NCBI GenBank assembly: GCA_038521865.1
Contig: JBCBKO010000006.1
Coordinates: 143,701-207,700, forward strand
Direction of reading: 5' to 3'
Source of the DNA: CALBPI01 sp038521865
Lineage (GTDB): Bacteria; Pseudomonadota; Gammaproteobacteria; Steroidobacterales; Woeseiaceae
Length of the DNA stretch: 64,000 nucleotides
The position numbers and the translations under genes are program-made. Below, piece after piece: positions 52,918 to 61,851 of the stretch. Below the pieces are notes generated by a model. That model saw only the letters and a list, made by a program, of their open reading frames with translations. It was not told where the DNA came from and did no database searches. How positions within the stretch are numbered: position 1 is the stretch's first letter; each line of letters begins with the position of its first letter.

Positions 52918-54798
52918 CTAGGTCCCACCCGTATCCAGCGCAGCTCGCAAACGCCTCTGCGCGGCCCGCAGTCGACCGTGCTCTGCCAAATAGGGGTTCA
53001 CCGATGCGGTCTCCATGTCCTTCAGCAGTCGACGCTGCTCCTCTACAGAGATCGCGTCAGGTTGCAGCGCGATCAACGCGTCCGCCACGGCATTGAGTCC
53101 GGCGGTCGCGCGCGGATTGTCGGGATGGATATCGAATGCTGCAGCAAAGTCGTTATACGCACCGCCGATCCAGGGTGGGTCATTCGCGAGCCACTCATTA
53201 CCCGAATCAACAAACGTCTCGAAGCGCTGTTGCTGCTCCAGACTCAACTCTTCCCAGGGAAATGCAGGACCCTGTGGCTGTAGCGCCTGCACGGCGAAGA
53301 ACAGCGCAACGGCAGCCAGACCACCAATTGCCGCCAGCAAACCACGTTGTCGACCCTGCTTGCCGCGGAACGTCTCCAGAAAGACGCCCGCGTCCTCAAT
53401 GCGATCCTCACGCGCAAAGGCAAGCCCCTGAGCGATCGCCTGCCACTCATGCTTCGCGAGCCCTTTGATGGGTTCGGGTTGTAATCCCAGCTCCATCGCC
53501 TGCTCGGCCGTTTTGCGATCAAACGGGTGCTTACCGGTGAACAGCAGATAGGCTGTGACAGCGAGTCCGTAGACGTCGTCCGACGGATGCGGCTCCGCTC
53601 CATCAAACATTTCGACACTGGCGTAGGCCGGAGTCAGGCTGCGCAAATCACCGGCATCGAACAGCGTCTTATCGCCCGCGTCCTCACCTTTGAATTTGGC
53701 GGCTCGCGCGATCCCGAAGTCGAGGACCTTCACCCGATTGTCCTCGGTCAGGAAGACGTTCCCTGGCTTGAGGTCGGAGTGAATGATGCGTTTTTCGTGC
53801 GCATACGCGAGGCCTTCCGCCATTTGCTCGATGATCCGGCGTGCGACCTCCGGGTCCAGACCGACATCCTTATGTCGACGCACCAGCCTGTCGAGCGGCT
53901 CACCGCGCATCAGCTCCATCGTCATGTAGACGGTGGTGCCGTCACGGTCAAAGTCATACACGGTAACGATATTCGGGTGCGCCAGCGTCTGTGCTTTTCG
54001 TGCCTCACGCTGCAGCGCCATCAACGCCTTAGGATGCTCCTGAAAGGTCTTGCTCAGCACTTTGATGGCGACGAACGGATCGCGATCCTGCGCCTCATCT
54101 TTGCGCTTGTCGCGCGCCTTGAACACGGCGCCCATACCGCCGCGACCGAGCTGCTCCTCAATCAGAAATCGACGCTTCAGGACGACGCCGGTTTCCACTG
54201 GCCCCTTGTGCCGTTCGATCCATTGCTCCGGGTTCTCCCAGTTGGAGCCGGTACCAGTCGGCAGAGGGCCAGAGCCCGTCGGAAAAGGACCCGACCCCGT
54301 GCCTGTGGTCAGCCGCTGTGATGGCACGGGTGTTTCGTTGATCGGAAGTGTCGGATCGTGGCGCGCTGGAGCCTCTGACTGAATGGGCTGCGTATCCGCG
54401 ACATGCGCGTTGATCTTGATCGTCGGCGCCACGTGTGAATTCACAACCACCGTAGCATCAACATGTTGATTGATCTTCTCAGTCGGTTGGAAGGTGGTCG
54501 GCGCGTTGTCAGCACTAACGGGTTCGGTCACACCTGCAAGTGTGGCGTCATCAGACAGCGGCGCTGTGGGGTCAACCCGCGGTGCTTCTCCCTGCAGGCG
54601 ACGCGAAAGCGACTGAAATAAGGCTTCTGCCATGCGGCCCGAATCGCGTTGTTTTTCGATGATGGACAGCGCGCTATCGAGGTAGTCGCCCTCGGCAACG
54701 ACTGCGTCGATCACCTGCTCAAGCGCATCGAGATCCAAATTGCCAGACAAGTAAGCCCCGAGCTTCTGGCTAAATTGCGTCATTAGCGATTGCGACAT
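52918..54798 (-). CDS. Transmembrane Ser/Thr protein kinase (PknB-like)
   Basis: This 626-residue kinase has an N-terminal region of about 200 residues. It contains repeats of the form [IV]N-x-HV ('INQHVDAT', 'VNSHVAPT', 'INAHVADT') and a Gly/Pro/Thr linker. The kinase domain (about 215-485) has the P loop 'LGRGGMGAVF', the lysine of 'VAIKV', catalytic 'HSDLKPGNV' (HRD is HSD) and 'DFGIAR'. One membrane helix follows ('GLLAAIGGLAAVALFFAVQAL'), with a C-terminal helical domain outside. Start ATG 54798 is chosen because earlier codons fall in the neighbouring gene. It is upstream of the caspase gene and may control it. Confidence 0.9.
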   Translation of the reverse strand: MSQSLMTQFSQKLGAYLSGNLDLDALEQVIDAVVAEGDYLDSALSIIEKQRDSGRMAEALFQSLSRRLQGEAPRVDPTAPLSDDATLAGVTEPVSADNAPTTFQPTEKINQHVDATVVVNSHVAPTIKINAHVADTQPIQSEAPARHDPTLPINETPVPSQRLTTGTGSGPFPTGSGPLPTGTGSNWENPEQWIERHKGPVETGVVLKRRFLIEEQLGRGGMGAVFKARDKRKDEAQDRDPFVAIKVLSKTFQEHPKALMALQREARKAQTLAHPNIVTVYDFDRDGTTVYMTMELMRGEPLDRLVRRHKDVGLDPEVARRIIEQMAEGLAYAHEKRIIHSDLKPGNVFLTEDNRVKVLDFGIARAAKFKGEDAGDKTLFDAGDLRSLTPAYASVEMFDGAEPHPSDDVYGLAVTAYLLFTGKHPFDRKTAEQAMELGLQPEPIKGLAKHEWQAIAQGLAFAREDRIEDAGVFLETFRGKQGRQRGLLAAIGGLAAVALFFAVQALQPQGPAFPWEELSLEQQQRFETFVDSGNEWLANDPPWIGGAYNDFAAAFDIHPDNPRATAGLNAVADALIALQPDAISVEEQRRLLKDMETASVNPYLAEHGRLRAAQRRLRAALDTGGT

Positions 54799-54986
54799 GC
54801 CGCGCCTGCCTCCCCAGTCCCGCCTAGAGCGTACCAAATCAATAGTGTCGCGATCGGGTACAAGGCCCCGCTTTAGTGCTTTGCTGCCCATATCTATCCT
54901 GACGCAATTGCAGGGCAAAACCGGACAAAAAACCCAGGAACGCTTTGGCCGATCCAAGCCATCGCGCGATCGCAGCAAATCTCGGC

Positions 54987-55832
54987 TTAGTCGCGAACGA
55001 CCGTCTTGAGATAAGCGCTGGTTTCGGAAAGGCTGCGCTCCTTCTCTGCCACCCAAAAAATGTGTTTGCAGAAGAGCGTCTTTGGCGAAAGGTTGAGCTT
55101 TGCGCGCTCGCGGAAAATTCCGTTCACCAATTCATCCGAACCCGCTTTAATCTTCTTTCTGTAGAAGCGTGGCGTCAGGAACGAAAACAACGCTAGTAGT
55201 GGGTACGTGATGCCGAGAAGTACCGCCGTAGTCCCGACATCGGTTTTGACGCGCTCGGTCACTTCAAAGCCACTGATATCCATCAGGGTCTGGAGGTGTT
55301 GCACACCGACGAGAAACAGGTGGCCGAAGTAGAGCTTCTCGGAGGACTCGTTGGCGAACCAGACACTATCGACTGCAGTTGGCGGCATGCGTTTCCAGAA
55401 ATCGGTTTCGAACAAGAACCCAGATAAGCGGGCACGAAGCTGCGAAGCGTTCGGCGTGGTCATGAGCAACTGACCGCCTGGCTTCAACACGCGATTGAAC
55501 TCTTGCAAAACGAACAATTGGTTCGGTACGTGTTCGATGCCTTCCTGGCAGATAATCATATCGATCGTTGCATCTTCGACCGGCAGTTTCTCCGACAGAT
55601 CCGCGAATCGCGCCTCGACATCCGAGACCTTCATGAACTCCGGAAACAAGTCGAGCGAGATCACCGTCGCACCGCGCTTCTTGAACTCCCAGGTCGAGCG
55701 ACCATCACCACTCGGAATGTCTAGCACCGTCTTGCCGGTCATATCCGGTAGCTCTCGAATATAGCGGCGCACAAAACCGTGGATTCCGCGAATGGGTTTA
55801 TCGTCTGCACCAAAAGGTTGCTCTGTTGACAC
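54987..55832 (-). CDS. Class I SAM-dependent methyltransferase
   Basis: This 281-residue enzyme has motif I 'VLDIPSGDGRSTW', the acidic residue in 'VISLDLFP', and motif IV-like 'MIICQEGIEHVPNQ' with 'RVLKPGGQLLM', all of the Methyltransferase_11 type. The C-terminal part has a hydrophobic segment ('LLGITYPLLALFSFL') that may anchor it to a membrane. The substrate is unknown; lipid or saccharide methylation is possible. It is 12 nt from the FlgO/TPR gene, so the two are co-transcribed. Confidence 0.88.
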   Translation of the reverse strand: MSTEQPFGADDKPIRGIHGFVRRYIRELPDMTGKTVLDIPSGDGRSTWEFKKRGATVISLDLFPEFMKVSDVEARFADLSEKLPVEDATIDMIICQEGIEHVPNQLFVLQEFNRVLKPGGQLLMTTPNASQLRARLSGFLFETDFWKRMPPTAVDSVWFANESSEKLYFGHLFLVGVQHLQTLMDISGFEVTERVKTDVGTTAVLLGITYPLLALFSFLTPRFYRKKIKAGSDELVNGIFRERAKLNLSPKTLFCKHIFWVAEKERSLSETSAYLKTVVRD

Positions 55833-55844
55833 GGCGTAGGCTCC

Positions 55845-57719
55845 TTAGCTGGTCTCTGCCGAGACTTCATCGCACTCGAAGTCATCATCGCCGATAGCTC
55901 GACACTGCGGCGGGAATCCCGCCTGCTGCCAATAAGTATAGATTCCGAGGTCACGGATGATGCGTTTGAATTCCGGTGACTGCCTCAACTCCGGAAAACT
56001 CGGATGCCACCAATACATACCATTCTGGTCTGGAACCAGCTCTGAATAACGGCGAAACATCATTGGCAACAAGCTGCCCGGTGCCGACATCTCTGGCGAT
56101 TCGCCCGTGAGCTCAACGCGATACTCTGAAAACGCGGCATACTCGGCCGCGGTATCGAACTCGGGATCTTTAAACGCACGGTATACAAGATCCGGATTAA
56201 AAGGCGCATCGAAAGACTCGAGCGCCCATGCGAGCGCGAGCAGCGCCGTCAGCTCGTCCTCTTTATGAAGAATTGCCAGCGCAAACTGCAGCGCCTGAGA
56301 ACTCGACCGCGTCGCTGCCTGCAGGTCATAGCTCTCCATCGCGCCTTCATAGTCACCCGCATAGAGTCGCGCCAGCCCACCCCAAACGACACAGTTTTGA
56401 TACCCCGGGTCGAGGTCGCGGCACCGATCCAGGTCAACCACCGCTTGCCCAAACTTACCAACCTGAATGGCAGTAATGCCGCGCCAGAGCAGTGCCGTTG
56501 TATTGTCCGGCTCTCGCTCCAGGGCCTGCTCGAGATATCCAAGGTCCTCGGCATAGCGGATTGGCAAGACTCCATCGCCCTGAAGGTTCCCTAACACCGC
56601 GTAGGGGAGCGCCAACGAATCATCCAGTTCGATGGCGCGACGTGCAGCGCGTTCTGCCAATGCAACGTAATCCTCACCATCCGAGATGCCCCATGAAGGC
56701 GCAACCACGGCGACAGCCGCAAGACCCGCCCATGCGCGGGCAAACTCAGGGTCGAGTTCGACCGCCTGCTGAAACAGATCAATCGTTCCCGGAATATTCG
56801 AGACGCTACGCACACGGAAGCGCTGGCGACCGCGCAGGAACCGCTGGTATGCGGTGAGATCTTCTGTGTCCGCTCGCGTATTGAGCTGCTCTAGCGCTGA
56901 TGCTTCCAAGCCAATGGAATTAACGAGCGCATCAACGATCGCAACCGCAATCTCGTCCTGAATCGCAAATACCGTTTCCGCAGACAAGACTTTGTCATAG
57001 GTCTGCGACCAAAGCTGCTTGTCGGTATTGGCATCCACCAACTGAGCCGTTATCCGGATGCGATCCCCTACCGAGCGGACACTGCCCTCGAGGACATGGC
57101 GCACACGCAAGGCAGCGCCGATTTGAGGAATGCTCTTTTCGTCCTGGTTGCGGAATGCAAAGGACGAAGTTCGCGACGCAACACCCAGACTGGAGATCGA
57201 TGACAATGCATTGATAATCTCTTCCGAAATACCATCAGAGAAATAGGACTGATCCTGCGAAGGCGACAAGTCCGCAAACGGCAAGACGGCGATCGACGCA
57301 TCCTGACTAGGTGCAGACTCCACCGTTGTCTCGGAGATGCTTCGGCGATCTGCGCTCGACACCACCGGGTCCAGTTCACGGCCGCTGTCGCGAATCATCT
57401 GCCAGGCCAATAGCGCCACGACGGCGGTAGCCGCCACGATGGTCAGCTTGTCGAGGCGCGCCGCGCGCACAGCCGGTTGTTCGCCAGCGCCCTGATCCCG
57501 CCGAATGCCTTCCGGCGTCACATCGAAGAGCCACGACAGGATCAGCGACAGAAAAAAACCGACAATCAGCAGTCCGAGTATGACCTTGGCAACCCAGGCC
57601 GGTGCCTCGGCAACATCAACAACGATGTCGACGATCTGCAAGACCAGCCATGCGACCACGGCATAGGCTGCGGCCACTCGGATGACACTGCGTCGTTTGA
57701 GTTCGGAAAAAAGGGACAT
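55845..57719 (-). CDS. FlgO-domain/TPR membrane protein
   Basis: This 624-residue protein begins with a small cytoplasmic part and about three membrane helices ('AAAYAVVAWLVLQIVDIVVDV', 'VILGLLIVGFFLSLILSWLF' and one near residue 95). A FlgO-like domain follows (about 140-270) with 'IAVLPFADLSPSQDQSYFSDG'. The C-terminal part holds several TPR repeats, such as 'AVELDPEFARAWAGLAAVAV'. Similar proteins sit next to regulators or adenylate-cyclase-like genes in gammaproteobacteria. The precise role is unknown. Confidence 0.82.
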   Translation of the reverse strand: MSLFSELKRRSVIRVAAAYAVVAWLVLQIVDIVVDVAEAPAWVAKVILGLLIVGFFLSLILSWLFDVTPEGIRRDQGAGEQPAVRAARLDKLTIVAATAVVALLAWQMIRDSGRELDPVVSSADRRSISETTVESAPSQDASIAVLPFADLSPSQDQSYFSDGISEEIINALSSISSLGVASRTSSFAFRNQDEKSIPQIGAALRVRHVLEGSVRSVGDRIRITAQLVDANTDKQLWSQTYDKVLSAETVFAIQDEIAVAIVDALVNSIGLEASALEQLNTRADTEDLTAYQRFLRGRQRFRVRSVSNIPGTIDLFQQAVELDPEFARAWAGLAAVAVVAPSWGISDGEDYVALAERAARRAIELDDSLALPYAVLGNLQGDGVLPIRYAEDLGYLEQALEREPDNTTALLWRGITAIQVGKFGQAVVDLDRCRDLDPGYQNCVVWGGLARLYAGDYEGAMESYDLQAATRSSSQALQFALAILHKEDELTALLALAWALESFDAPFNPDLVYRAFKDPEFDTAAEYAAFSEYRVELTGESPEMSAPGSLLPMMFRRYSELVPDQNGMYWWHPSFPELRQSPEFKRIIRDLGIYTYWQQAGFPPQCRAIGDDDFECDEVSAETS

Positions 57720-57862
57720 CGATTCGCGAGTTCAGGCTCGCTGTCTGTTGCTTATTCTTGAGCTAGTATAGTCTTACGCAGGCATTTCAGCCCAGAGCGC
57801 GGCGTGCTCAACGGTTTTGAGTACGCCTCCGGTGGTGAACGGAACACGGAGACGATAGCGAC

Positions 57863-58078
57863 ATGAAGTACGACATCATCCCATCGAACTACGAAGAGTG
57901 GCGCCATTGCATCACCGTCGAGTGCGGCATTCCATTGACCGCCGACTTCATCGCCACCCGCCTTAAGGTATGGAACGACGTGAATGTGCAGGAGACCGCT
58001 CGGTTCAGGGCGCTCTATGGTGATACCCATTGGCGCGCTGTCATCGGTTGGTTTGAGCGAGCCACCCGCGAGCTCTAG
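57863..58078 (+). CDS. Small protein, possibly conserved, unknown function
   Basis: This 71-residue soluble protein begins 'MKYDIIPSNYEEWRHCITV'. It has a Cys pattern and aromatic residues ('WRHC', 'WND', 'HWRAVIGWF') not expected from random translation. It looks like a small family found in gammaproteobacteria, but I cannot name a function. A GGAG-like site precedes the ATG. The opposite-strand reading frame through the same bases (57752-58144) is less protein-like and is rejected. Confidence 0.65.
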   Translation: MKYDIIPSNYEEWRHCITVECGIPLTADFIATRLKVWNDVNVQETARFRALYGDTHWRAVIGWFERATREL

Positions 58079-58156
58079 CCCAAGCACGAGAACACATCCG
58101 ACCAGATCGCCTATCGCCCTTGAATCGAGGCAGTAGAACCCCAATACTTAGACTAG

Positions 58157-58204
58157 GAGGCGGTTCGCGAGCCTCGACAAATGCTCGGCAAGATTGCCGG
58201 GATT
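58157..58204 (+). terminator. Hairpins after the small gene
   Basis: Two stems lie in the 226-bp gap before folE2: GAGGC (58157-58161)/GCCTC (58171-58175), and CGGCAA-GA-TTGCCG (58186-58199). The second is followed by GGATTTTGG with a short T run. The stems are short, so this is a weak terminator candidate. Confidence 0.35.
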
Positions 58205-58304
58205 TTGGAAACTCTGATCATCTGCTACACCCCGTGGCCTGTCTCAGCTGCTCTTAGAAGCCGAGATCGAGACAGTCGACGATCGCTAAGTAAAGGATTT
58301 ACCG

Positions 58305-59252
58305 ATGAATAGTCGCACTTCCGCATTGATGGCAATGCCGGACATCGCATCCCGCGCGTATCTCCAGCCGCAGGGCACACTCGATTGGGTGGGCATGAGC
58401 AATGTCGAACTTCCACTCACCATTTCGGATGATGGCGCAACTCGTGCAGTAGCCGCCCGAGCGCAAATCTACGTCGACCTGGTGGACCCACAGGCAAAAG
58501 GCATCCACATGTCGCGCCTCTACCTGATGCTCGACGCTAGCGCTGGGGCGAACGCATTGACACCGGCCATGATGACGGAGCTCTTGGGCGAAGTCCTGAA
58601 CTCGCACAACGATCTCAGTTCGAAAGCATTCCTACAGTTCGATTTTGAGTACCTTCTTCGCCGCCCGGCACTCCTGTCGGACAATTCGGGATGGAATGGA
58701 TACCCGGTCACGCTGAAAGGCACCTTCATCGACGGTCAACTGCACATCGAGCTCGGTGTCACGGTTCGATACTCATCGACGTGCCCATGCTCTGCCGCCC
58801 TCTCGCGCCAGATCATTCAGGAACAGTTCGATAAGGACTTCGCAGGCAAAGCGACCGTTTCTGCCGAGCAGGTCCGGGCATGGTTGGGTACTGAAGAAGG
58901 TATCGCCGCGACTCCGCACTCGCAGCGCAGTGAAGTGCACATCCTGACCAAGCTTGAGCCCGGCATTTCCGAGTTCCCGATTTCGAGCCTGATCGATTCG
59001 ATTGAGGACACACTACAGACGGCCGTGCAAACCGCCGTGAAACGCGAAGACGAGCAGGAGTTCGCGCGTCGCAACGCGGCGAACCTAATGTTCTGCGAAG
59101 ACGCTGGTCGCCGTGTGCAGAAGGCGCTCAATAATGATGAGCGATTCTCGGACTTCTGGGTTCGAGTGGAGCACATGGAAAGCCTGCACCCGCATGATGC
59201 AGTCAGCATCGTGACCAAGGGCGTACCCGACGGGTACCTGCCTATCCCCTGA
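58305..59252 (+). CDS. folE2: GTP cyclohydrolase IB (FolE2)
   Basis: FolE2 (315 residues) converts GTP to dihydroneopterin triphosphate, the first step of folate and queuosine synthesis, using a metal other than obligatory zinc. The motif 'YSSTCPCSAALSRQ' holds the metal-ligand cysteine, and 'HSQRSEVHI' and 'HMESLHPHDAVSIV' are also typical. The length matches the family. In many bacteria folE2 is induced under zinc limitation by Zur, but no Zur box was found here. The ATG has an AAAGGA site. Confidence 0.95.
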   Translation: MNSRTSALMAMPDIASRAYLQPQGTLDWVGMSNVELPLTISDDGATRAVAARAQIYVDLVDPQAKGIHMSRLYLMLDASAGANALTPAMMTELLGEVLNSHNDLSSKAFLQFDFEYLLRRPALLSDNSGWNGYPVTLKGTFIDGQLHIELGVTVRYSSTCPCSAALSRQIIQEQFDKDFAGKATVSAEQVRAWLGTEEGIAATPHSQRSEVHILTKLEPGISEFPISSLIDSIEDTLQTAVQTAVKREDEQEFARRNAANLMFCEDAGRRVQKALNNDERFSDFWVRVEHMESLHPHDAVSIVTKGVPDGYLPIP

Positions 59253-59271
59253 AGGGCTCATACCGTCTGCG

Positions 59272-59307
59272 AAAATCCGTGGACTGGCAACTTGTGCCAG
59301 CCCACGG
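59272..59307 (-). terminator. Terminator of the porin gene
   Basis: CCGTGG-a-CTGGCA (59277-59289), loop ACTTG, TGCCAG-c-CCACGG (59295-59307), with one mismatch. Read on the minus strand it is followed by ATTTTC. It lies between convergent folE2 and porin genes and is better placed for the porin. Confidence 0.8.
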
Positions 59308-59332
59308 CATCGCGGGGGGAGTTGGTTGATCG

Positions 59333-60523
59333 CTAGAACCTGAAGAGCAAACCGGCGCGGGCAGTCACCGCGGAAAAGCTCTCGAAGTCGCCGCCAAACT
59401 CGGTATCGAAGTGCGTAATTTGGCCGAATGCCGTAAGGGCGTCGGTCATCTTCACACCATAGTTCACGTAGGCGGTGGTGTTCTTGGAGAGCTCCGTCAG
59501 TCCTAGTCGATCTTCTTCGTCAACCGAAGCGGTTGCATACCCGACCCGAAAGGTGTGGCCGGGTTTGACGTTCCAGTTCACGAACGCGAAAAAGCCGGTT
59601 TCTCCGAAACTCTCACGGACTACCCCGTCCCCACCCAGGCTGGTGGCCGGCGCAATACCCAGCGCGTTCTGATTGTTCAATGCTTCACCGGTATAAACTT
59701 CCGCGGACACTGAGACATCGCCGAAGTTCAGCTTGGTGTAGAGCTTGTAGAAGTTGGCGTCCTGGTTCTCGCCACTGACGAAACCAGCCTCATCTTCGAA
59801 ATTGACCTGCGCGAAGTGTGCAGCCGCCCCAATCATATGACCGGAAACTTTGGTGTTCACATCGAACGCGAAACCCGGAACGCTACCCAGTTCATTGGCG
59901 TTGATGCCGCCTGCTGAGTTATTGCGACCACGGTTGGTAATCGCACCGGTGAAGTTCCAGTTGTCGGCCTTGTAGGTCGCTCCGCCCTCGAGCGCTAGGA
60001 AGCCCGAGTTACCTGCGCGATAAGCGTTTCCGATCCAGTTGAAGCTTCCGCTTGATTTGATGCCTGCTGCGGTTGTCCATTTTTGGCCGGCAAAGACCGT
60101 TACTTTGTCGTTGACGTCGTAGTAGAGCGTGGCAAGACGAAGACGCGCGCCCTGTGCCTGAATCGCGGTCTGGTTGGAAAACCCGTCCTCGCCATCGATG
60201 AAGTCAAATTCAAGAACGGTGCGGACGTTTTCATGTTTCATGTTGAGCGAGAAACGGGAATGCGCAGCCTGGAACGACGTCGCGTCGGACTCCAGGAATC
60301 GCATCTGTTGGTCGGTGGCGGGAGCGCCGCCAAAGATGTCAGTCCTAAGCGCGTTGGTGGGTGCTACCTGCGAGTAACCGCCCCCGAAACTTGCGATACC
60401 CGAGTCGCTGTATACCAACTCGGTCTTGATCATGCCCTTGAAACTGAATTCGTAGGCTTGTGATGGGCCGCTCACTGCGAGCAACCCGAGCATTGCAGGC
60501 AATGCGATATAACGGCTAGACAT
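59333..60523 (-). CDS. Outer membrane porin (DcaP-like)
   Basis: This 396-residue protein has a signal peptide cleaved near 'SGPSQAYEF' and a series of beta strands alternating polar and hydrophobic residues. It ends in LLFRF, the C-terminal Phe used by the BAM complex. Typical porin segments are 'RLRLATLYYDVNDKVTVFAGQ' and 'TTAYVNYGVKMTDALTAFGQ'. The fold resembles DcaP-type and other nutrient porins. The substrate is unknown. Confidence 0.85.
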   Translation of the reverse strand: MSSRYIALPAMLGLLAVSGPSQAYEFSFKGMIKTELVYSDSGIASFGGGYSQVAPTNALRTDIFGGAPATDQQMRFLESDATSFQAAHSRFSLNMKHENVRTVLEFDFIDGEDGFSNQTAIQAQGARLRLATLYYDVNDKVTVFAGQKWTTAAGIKSSGSFNWIGNAYRAGNSGFLALEGGATYKADNWNFTGAITNRGRNNSAGGINANELGSVPGFAFDVNTKVSGHMIGAAAHFAQVNFEDEAGFVSGENQDANFYKLYTKLNFGDVSVSAEVYTGEALNNQNALGIAPATSLGGDGVVRESFGETGFFAFVNWNVKPGHTFRVGYATASVDEEDRLGLTELSKNTTAYVNYGVKMTDALTAFGQITHFDTEFGGDFESFSAVTARAGLLFRF

Positions 60524-60694
60524 GTGGTCCCCCCAACTTATTGTTCATCTAACAATTTCGACGGTACCCACTTTAGGCGTTTTGGTTTTCTTCTCCATTA
60601 GACGATGGTCTATGCGTGAGACATAGCTCGGCGTGAGCTAGGAGTACGAGTGCGGTAATGTAGCTACGCTTCGAAACGGACAGGAAAATCAAAG

Positions 60695-61846
60695 GTGAGT
60701 CAGGGTTCCCGCCGTGTTGCGTCGATAGATGTCATGCGTGGTGTCGTCATCCTGTTGATGATGCTCGATCACGTGCGTGAACGTTTCTACATGCACGTTC
60801 GCACAGGCGATCCAATCCACGATTACATCGAGCCAGACTTGTTCTTTACGAGACTGCTAACGCACCTGTGCGCCCCGATTTTCATCTTTCTTGCCGGCCT
60901 GGGCGCATGGCTATATGCGCATCCGAACGCCGGTGCTTATCGTTCTCCCACAGGTTTTTTGCTCAAGCGTGGTCTCGTAATCATTCTGATTGAACTGGTG
61001 CTGTACTACCTGCTGTGGGTCGATAGTTATCCCAACTTCATGTTTTTGCAGGTTCTATTTGCCATTGGTGCTTGCATGCTAGGGCTCGCGTTAACGAGCC
61101 GACTCAACTATTGGTTGGTAGGTGCGCTTGGATTCGTGATCGTAATCGGTCACAACGGCCTGGACTTCATAGACTTCGAACGTGGCGAGTGGGGATACGT
61201 TGCCTGGACCATACTCCACGATCGCGGTGTCGTTGGAGAACTAGGTCCCCTCACGGTCAGCCTTTCTTATCCTGTGCTGCCATGGTTTGGCGTCATCATG
61301 CTCGGATATTTCGCGGGCCCCCTGTATGCGAAGACAACAGCGTCCTCGGAGCGACGAAAGACACTACTCAGCATTGGGGCGCTGTGCCTGTTGTCATTGC
61401 TGGTGTTGCGTGGATTTAATATCTACGGCGAAGCGATACCCTGGTCGGTGAGAGACACGGGTGTCCAAACTGTGATGTCCTTTCTCAATTTCACGAAGTA
61501 CCCGCCATCACTCGACTACCTGCTGCTCACGCTGGGCATTGGAATGTTGGGTCTCGGTTGGCTTGAGACGGTCAAGTCGTCCAATCGGGTCCTTGAGTTT
61601 TTTCAGGCTTTCGGATCCGTGCCACTGTTTCTCTATGTGCTGCATTTGTACGTGCTCTTGGCCGCGTACTGGGTGCTCTATCTCATCGTAGGTCCCACGC
61701 ATGGGGAGCGCTTTGGGCTTCCTAGCGTTCCATGGATTTGGTTCGCCGCTGCGCTATTGATTGCCGCCCACTATCCGATTGCACGCGCCTTCTCGAAATT
61801 TAAACATCGAGAGAAAGCACAGCGACCCTGGCTCAGTTATTTCTAG
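60695..61846 (+). CDS. DUF1624/heparan-alpha-glucosaminide N-acetyltransferase-like membrane protein
   Basis: This 383-residue protein has about ten membrane helices. It opens with 'ASIDVMRGVVILLMMLDHVRERF', the signature of the DUF1624 catalytic domain, in which the histidine is important. Later 'FGSVPLFLYVLHLYVLL' is also shared. The start is GTG 60695 with an AGGA site about 9 nt upstream. The acceptor is unknown. It is 5 nt before the amidase gene. Confidence 0.85.
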   Translation: MSQGSRRVASIDVMRGVVILLMMLDHVRERFYMHVRTGDPIHDYIEPDLFFTRLLTHLCAPIFIFLAGLGAWLYAHPNAGAYRSPTGFLLKRGLVIILIELVLYYLLWVDSYPNFMFLQVLFAIGACMLGLALTSRLNYWLVGALGFVIVIGHNGLDFIDFERGEWGYVAWTILHDRGVVGELGPLTVSLSYPVLPWFGVIMLGYFAGPLYAKTTASSERRKTLLSIGALCLLSLLVLRGFNIYGEAIPWSVRDTGVQTVMSFLNFTKYPPSLDYLLLTLGIGMLGLGWLETVKSSNRVLEFFQAFGSVPLFLYVLHLYVLLAAYWVLYLIVGPTHGERFGLPSVPWIWFAAALLIAAHYPIARAFSKFKHREKAQRPWLSYF

Positions 61847-61851
61847 GCTCT

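Noticed and set aside
52845..52928. Upstream extension of the caspase gene to 52928
   Set aside because: It would run into the kinase gene's end and would place a hydrophilic stretch before the lipoprotein signal; ATG 52844 has AAGGA.
54799..55056. Upstream extension of the Ser/Thr kinase to 55056
   Set aside because: It overlaps the methyltransferase coding end, is rich in Arg and Ser as expected from a shadow frame, and a start at 54798 gives a normal N-terminus.
57752..58144. Minus-strand 130-codon open frame over the small gene
   Set aside because: The plus-strand frame at 57863-58078 has a more protein-like sequence and a ribosome site; the minus frame has no recognisable domain.
58079..58304. 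Zur box before folE2
   Set aside because: No GTTAT-N3-ATAAC-like palindrome was found, although folE2 is often Zur controlled.
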